Assembly (NCBI GenBank): GCA_024663395.1
Contig: JANFAH010000058.1
Span: forward strand, 305,249-369,248
Reading direction: 5' to 3'
DNA from: Pisolithus tinctorius
Taxonomy: Eukaryota > Basidiomycota > Agaricomycetes > Boletales > Pisolithaceae
DNA: 64,000 nt
The position numbers were made by a program, and so were the translations under genes. The stretch's first letter is position 1. Each line of letters starts with the position of its first letter. The notes beneath the pieces are model-generated. The model made no database searches, was not told where the DNA came from, and worked only from the letters and a program-made list of their open reading frames with translations. Of this stretch, positions 59,358-64,000 are shown in pieces.

Positions 59358-60329
59358 GTTGAAATTGCCACTGGTTCTAGAATTGATAGTAAGCAGCATT
59401 ACACATGCTCAGTCAGCTTACTTCACTATGACATTACTTACTCCACTTCATTCCATGATGTTCTGTGAGATTCATTACTATACATAGTAGGTGCTATTGT
59501 TACTTTCCATATATGCTACTTGGTCTGTGCATAGACCTACATGTATATATACTTGGGGTGTTCTCCCCTTATAATCATTGAACAATCTACTGTTCTTTCT
59601 CACTTGTACATGAGCCTCACTCAGAACTACTACTCTCAAATCAATGCTCTATCTCATAATAAGGCAAGTGCCCTGTCTTAGCTCTTGTCCTTTATCCCAT
59701 TTCCTCTGCCAATAGGTTATGGGCCCTGATGTCTAGTTAGTGAGCTATTGTTGATAAGGACAATTGCTAGTCACTGTTGATGAATATATCAGCATGCCTT
59801 TCAATGGCCTAGATGTGCTAGGATGGTATGTTGTCACCATTGTGTTGTCACTTCTTGCAGGCTGTTATCAGTCCATTTTATTAGTTCACTATGGAGAGTT
59901 TGGTGTAGGGGATATGAACAGGTTGTTTGTCATCTCCAGTGCATTCTGGATGACAGTCCTAGGTCTACCAACATGGATCCAGCTGTATAATCAATGGATC
60001 ATCCACCATGAACAACATGAAATACTCACTGCCTTTGCTGCTCTTGGTGAAGCTCACAGGGTACTCTGCCTCCCTCACAATGTCATTCAATTTCTGCCTC
60101 CTCATTATTCACTTCATGCTTTGCCTGATTGAGATGACAAGGTAGATCTAGATCCCATATTGCTGTACATGGCTGACAGTGCAGCTGATCCTGTTGCTCC
60201 TCACCATGCACCAACTCCTCAGCCAGAGGATGTTGATATGATGAATGAAGCTCTCACTGAGGCTAATGCCTTTGTTGCTGAGACCAATCTTGTGGTTGCT
60301 CAGGATCTCACTGAGTTCAATTTGCTTTA
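59358..60329. other. CpG-poor sequence, possible LTR and unidentified coding fragments
   Basis: TGTTGAAATTGCCACTGG to about 59660 has the look of an LTR (short TATA-like TATATATAC near 59543) but no partner or target duplication was found. Plus-strand frames at 59764-60132 and 60160-60350 (GLPTWIQLYNQWIIHHEQHE; EANAFVAETNLVVAQDLTEF) are coding-like but unassigned. The last is cut at TA 60328-60329 by the Tc1/mariner element. Confidence 0.35.
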
Positions 60330-60466
60330 CAGCACTTTGCAAAAAGGTTGACAGTAATGCATGACAACAGATTAGATAATAAATAAAACATCTTGAGCCA
60401 CTGCCCCATGTCACTGCACATTCTAGTAAATCATACCTTGGCTTTGTATCAGAACATATCACAGAA

Positions 60467-62557
60467 ATGGCTACTTCAATCTTTACAGACTCATTCTCAG
60501 ATGACTATGACAACACTGATATTGTTCCACCTACTGTCAAGATAGCTGGATCTAGCCCTCTCGAAGATGCAGCTGTTCAGGTAAGTGAGCTGCCACTGCT
60601 GGCACCTGTTGTTCCAAAGAAGAGGGGCCGACCCTCAAAGAAATCACTACCAACAGCTGTAGAAGGTTAGTAAAAACCCTGATTATGACAATGCATATCA
60701 CCTGTGGCCCCAGAGCCCCCCAAGCCTGCCAATATTACCTACTTCCTCACCATTTACTCAAAGATGGAAATGGAGAAAGGTGAGAAACAGTGGAAACCCA
60801 GCAATACCTTTCTCCAGTTGAAGCCTGACCTTGAGTGGGACACTATCAAGGCACAACTCCTTGAGAAGATCTCACAAGCACTACAACCAAAAATTATCAG
60901 TTACACTGACTATGACATTACTTGGGTTGTTCCATGCTACCAGGGCTCCCATATGCAGCTTCAAACTGAAGATGACTACAAATTCTTGCTGATGCATGCA
61001 CTGAAACCAAAGGAGCCTGCTGTCAATATCAAGATTGAAGTGAAGCTGATCAAGGTATGTATACAATGTGGATATCTCAATATATGCATGAATTTACTAT
61101 GCATATAGAAGAGAAAAACAAAGTCTAATGATGAATCAGGAACCAAGAACCAGACAGATGACAGTGATAGTGATGATAGTGATGATAGCAGTGACAGATG
61201 TTACAAGAAGGCAAAGAAGTCAAAGGTTTGCCATATGGTGCAATTGAGGTGGTTGTGATTGCTAATTATTTGTAGAAAAAGCACCAGCAGGGTAAGAAGA
61301 ACACAGAGACAACGCTGAACAAGGATATCAATGAGAAGATCAAGCTACTTTGAAACCAGTGGGAGTGTTCAAAGTCTGGGTGCTCTAGCAGTGCAGATCA
61401 CTGCTTCATTCACCCTGGAAGCTCTGAGCACTTTCCACTCAGCCACAATCACTTCACAGTCTGGGCTGCAGCATGGGTAACATATATTCTATCAGCTATA
61501 TGTGTTTACTCAGGCACTAATGGAGGCTTCTAGCAATGTGGCCCACAATATACAGACTTGGAGAAACTGCCAAGTCATGAGAAATTCAACTGTTTCCATA
61601 CTGGTCAACTTGGCGAGCACTTGCCCCTCCTGCAGCAGCATATTTCTGAGTGGAACCAATCCCAGGCTGCTGTCAAGTTCAGGGTGTCCAGGTTGAGGCC
61701 AGACCAGAGACTGAAGTGGGTGCAAGGCCGAGGGGTTGGGATCAGGGAGAAGAGGCAGAGGTACAGGTGGTGGACTGTTTGGACTTAGCGACTGAGGATG
61801 CAGTGCTATTCCCTTGCATGGGTCTCAGTCTGAGTCTGAGGCTGAGATGGGATTATCAGAGTAAACTTAGTTGATTTCAGACTGAGGGGTACAGGCCAAG
61901 TACCTACGAGTTTATATACAAGTAACTATAGTACAGAGACTGGTAATGCTGGTCTCACAAAGATTGCTAAGGTGATTGGTAAGGCAAGTATTAGTAAGGT
62001 ATGACAAAGACAATGGAGACTGGGACAGGTGGACCAGGGACAGGACTGGGCAGGACTTAGCCAAAGTGACAGACACTGCAAAGCAGTGTCTACTGCGCTA
62101 GGCCAACTGGAGATATGGGACAGGCAAGGCCGAGGCCAGACTGAACGAGTGCAAGGCCAAGTCCGGCTGGGGTTGAGACATGACTATGACAGCTGCTCCA
62201 AGCACACCTGTCATCAACTTCAATATCCCACATGAGATTTTCAGCATCTTTTGTCCCCCAACTGCTACCACAACCTGGATTGCCTCCCCTACAAAGGAGG
62301 CCATCAGTACAGCCAAAAGCACCAATCATGATCTCTTACTCCCCACATCAGCAAGCCCTGGACCGCATCTTACACTCAATGAATTCTGCCTTATGTACTC
62401 ACTCAGCAACAGTGTCCATCAGAAGCTTGATGAAAATGGATATATGACTTCAAACACAATCACATACATTCACATCTCCGAACTCAAGGAAATGGGGTTC
62501 AAACATGGTGAAATTGCTGCAATGAAAGATGCTGTCAGGCAATGGGCAATGGTTTGA
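60467..62557 (+). pseudogene. AT-hook protein gene inside the Tc1/mariner element, interrupted
   Basis: Exons 60467-60665, 60714-61054, then from 61109 onward, with GT..AG introns. Exon 1 encodes an AT-hook (VPKKRGRPSKKS). Exon 2 has EPPKPANITYFLTIYSKMEM and ISYTDYDITWVVPCYQGSH, which might be a PB1-like fold. Next comes a Ser/Asp-Lys-rich linker, then WECSKSGCSSSADHCFIHPG, HFPLSHNHFTVWAAAW and, at the C-terminus, SNSVHQKLDENGYMTSNTIT followed by HISELKEMGFKHGEIAAM, a SAM-like helical end. I recall this architecture as a lineage-specific, multi-copy family in mushrooms, without a known function. It is dead here: TGA at 61351-61353 stands in place of a likely CGA, and a solo LTR (61671-62191) splits the coding sequence. 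Confidence 0.65.
61671..62191. mobile_element. 521-bp solo LTR inside the AT-hook gene
   Basis: TGTCAAGTTC to ACTATGACA, flanked by GCTGC at 61666-61670 and 62192-62196. It is the reverse complement of the LTR at 37171-37710. Excising it with one GCTGC rejoins WNQSQAA directly to PSTPVINFNIP in frame. It retains CpG, so it is younger than the surrounding gene. Confidence 0.87.
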
Positions 62558-62672
62558 CCATTCATACATAGAATTTCGTGCAGGGATTGTACAGTATTTC
62601 TGCTTTTGATACCATGTATTACTAGTAACTTGGACAGATGAACAGTAACAAACTACATGATGTGTGCTCAGG

Positions 62673-63742
62673 TCAGAAATAACCACTATGAATGAAATAC
62701 CCAGCAGCATCGGACAGTGTGATGATGCTCATAGCAGTGTACATGTCAAAGACTATTCCATCCCCAGCAGCTAGAATGTCCCCATTGTGGTGAACAAATG
62801 ATTTGATTTTTGAGAATGCCTCTTCAATACATAGGGTTCAAGTCAGGAGAATAGGGAGGAAGATACTCAAGCCAAACACCTGGAACTAGTTAGTGCTGAA
62901 CAGACCACATAAGGACTAGATACTATCACAAACCAGCATCATGAATGAGCTGTTCAACTTCCTCATTGTGATGGATACTTGCATTGTCCATCACAAGAAC
63001 AGAAAGTGGACCAGGGTAAGGTGAACACAGTGGTAACTGGGACAGATTGGTGAGTAGGATCAAAGACATAGAGCAGAAAGTCACATACAACATCATGCTC
63101 CAGAAAATCAAGGAACTTCACAGCATTGAATGAACCCTCAACAACATTGCAGGCCATCATCCTGTCCACTGTGAGTAATCCAACAGCAGAGAGATGATGA
63201 CCATGAACAAAAACACCCCTTTTTGTTGCATGCTCACCCTTTGTAGAATGACCATTCCTCCTGAACCCCATTCTCTCATCCTTCGAAGTCTCATCAATGA
63301 AGCCAATCTCCTCTGCCTCATACTGAGACATGTGCTGAACAAACTCAGCTTGCTTATCTTCATCCCACTCCTTGGCAATCCTCCTTAGTTTCTTGAGGGA
63401 GATGCCAACATGTACTAGTTCTCAATGGATTGTAGTATAGTGAGCTGCAATGAACCGGTTGGCCCTGAGCAGACCAAGGAGCTCATCAAGCAGCCAGGTT
63501 GGATGATGTTTGACAAGCTCGACAAGGTAGTTGATGTCATCGAAGTGTAGTGTGCATGGGCACCCTGGAAAACTGTAGGTGACCCTGACAACATCACCTG
63601 TCTCTCTCCACAGCTTGAGGGAATGCCAAAATGTGCTCTCAGAGAAGCCAGTGCAGGCTAGGATGTCTTCAAGAGGTAGCAAGCCATGTTCGTAGAGTGC
63701 CATGGCTGCAATTTTGACATCATGACTGATCTTTTGGTACAT
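62673..63742 (-). pseudogene. Tc1/mariner-type (DDE) transposase
   Basis: ATG at 63742 opens MYQKISHDVKIAAMALYEHG, a helix-turn-helix start, then FSESTFWHSLKLWRETGDVV. The catalytic blocks are EAEEIGFIDETSKDERMGF (first Asp), SVLVMDNASIHHNEEVEQLI (second Asp) and YLPPYSPDLNP followed by EEAFSKIKSFVHHNG (Glu). The end is ITLSDAAGYFIHSGYF with TGA at 62673-62675. Breaks: an in-frame TGA at 63422-63424 where CGA is likely, a frame change near 63060 and a 4-base disruption near 62828. The TIRs just outside confirm that it belongs to the element. Confidence 0.85.
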
Positions 63743-63845
63743 GATTGAAAGATGCAGCTCCCACTATAGTGTAGTGACCTATTTACATTTTATTTGTTTG
63801 TATCTCAGCCACACTGCACTGTCAACCTTTTTGCAAAGCACTGTA

Positions 63846-64000
63846 ATCATCTGTTCATCATCTTTCTAAACTTCAGGAACTAATCTATGTGCTTCTCCTA
63901 TCATGAATGTCTCTTGTCATCACTAAATGAACTGAACTCAAAATTGCTGAAGATCAGGATGCCATGTATGAGGATGGAAAGTGGAGGAGGAATTGTATGT
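63846..64000. other. sequence right of the Tc1/mariner element
   Basis: 155 bases that should continue the sequence interrupted at 60329. No feature is recognised. Confidence 0.4.

Larger units (their letters stand above)
60330..63843. mobile_element. Tc1/mariner-like element carrying a transposase and an extra spliced gene
   Basis: 3.5 kb bounded by terminal inverted repeats of about 26 bp: CTTTGCAAAAAGGTTGACAG preceded by CAGCA at 60330, and by CAGTG on the reverse strand ending at 63843. Both ends are flanked by TA (60328-60329 and 63844-63845), the Tc1/mariner target. Inside are a minus-strand DDE transposase (62673-63742) and a plus-strand multi-exon gene (60467-62557). About 3 kb is expected without the inserted solo LTR, larger than usual for the superfamily. 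Confidence 0.78.

Overview
The window is nuclear DNA of a filamentous basidiomycete, most likely an Agaricomycete. The evidence is dense 50-65 nt introns with GTNNGT donors, an NST1 homologue, and expanded NACHT, G-domain, TPR and HET genes of the kind found in mushroom-forming fungi. No function was checked against a database: all calls rest on motifs and family resemblance read from the sequence. Exon borders were worked out by hand.

Positions 1-30.1 kb are gene-rich and rich in CpG. In order they hold: a NACHT-type STAND NTPase (minus, running off the left edge); an S9 acylaminoacyl-peptidase-like enzyme (minus); an HPC2/ubinuclein histone-chaperone subunit (plus); tyrosyl-DNA phosphodiesterase 1 (minus); a large gene that appears to join a C2-like region, a P-loop G domain, TPR repeats and a HET domain (minus); an aldehyde dehydrogenase (minus); a Neo1-type P4-ATPase lipid flippase (plus); and NST1 (minus). 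Several of these carry single-base, mostly homopolymer, breaks in otherwise well conserved reading frames. The peptidase is clean over 2.2 kb.

Positions 30.3-64 kb are a transposon-filled block. Most of it is strongly depleted in CpG, and several transposon genes carry TGA stops where the family expects CGA arginine, as expected from deamination of methylated CpG. Identified pieces are a Tc1/mariner transposase split by a hAT-like TIR element, a PIF/Harbinger transposase, a Ty3/Gypsy LTR with its truncated gag, decayed LTR copies of a second Gypsy family, and remains of a Plavaka-like transposon protein.

From 42.5 to 59.3 kb there is a readable nest. A decayed Gypsy LTR is cut by a 734-bp solo LTR (TSD GTGAG) and by a TIR element with subterminal tandem repeats. 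The left TIR of that element is in turn cut by a young, full-length Ty3/Gypsy element (43,597-55,032, LTRs of about 1.84 kb, TSD CCGA). The young element carries many copies of a palindrome around CAACTCGTCGACGAGTTG. At 60.3-63.8 kb one pair of Tc1/mariner TIRs with TA target sites encloses both a transposase and a spliced AT-hook gene, itself interrupted by a solo LTR (TSD GCTGC).

The features most worth following are the G-domain-TPR-HET gene, the palindrome family in the Gypsy element, and the Tc1/mariner element with its extra gene.
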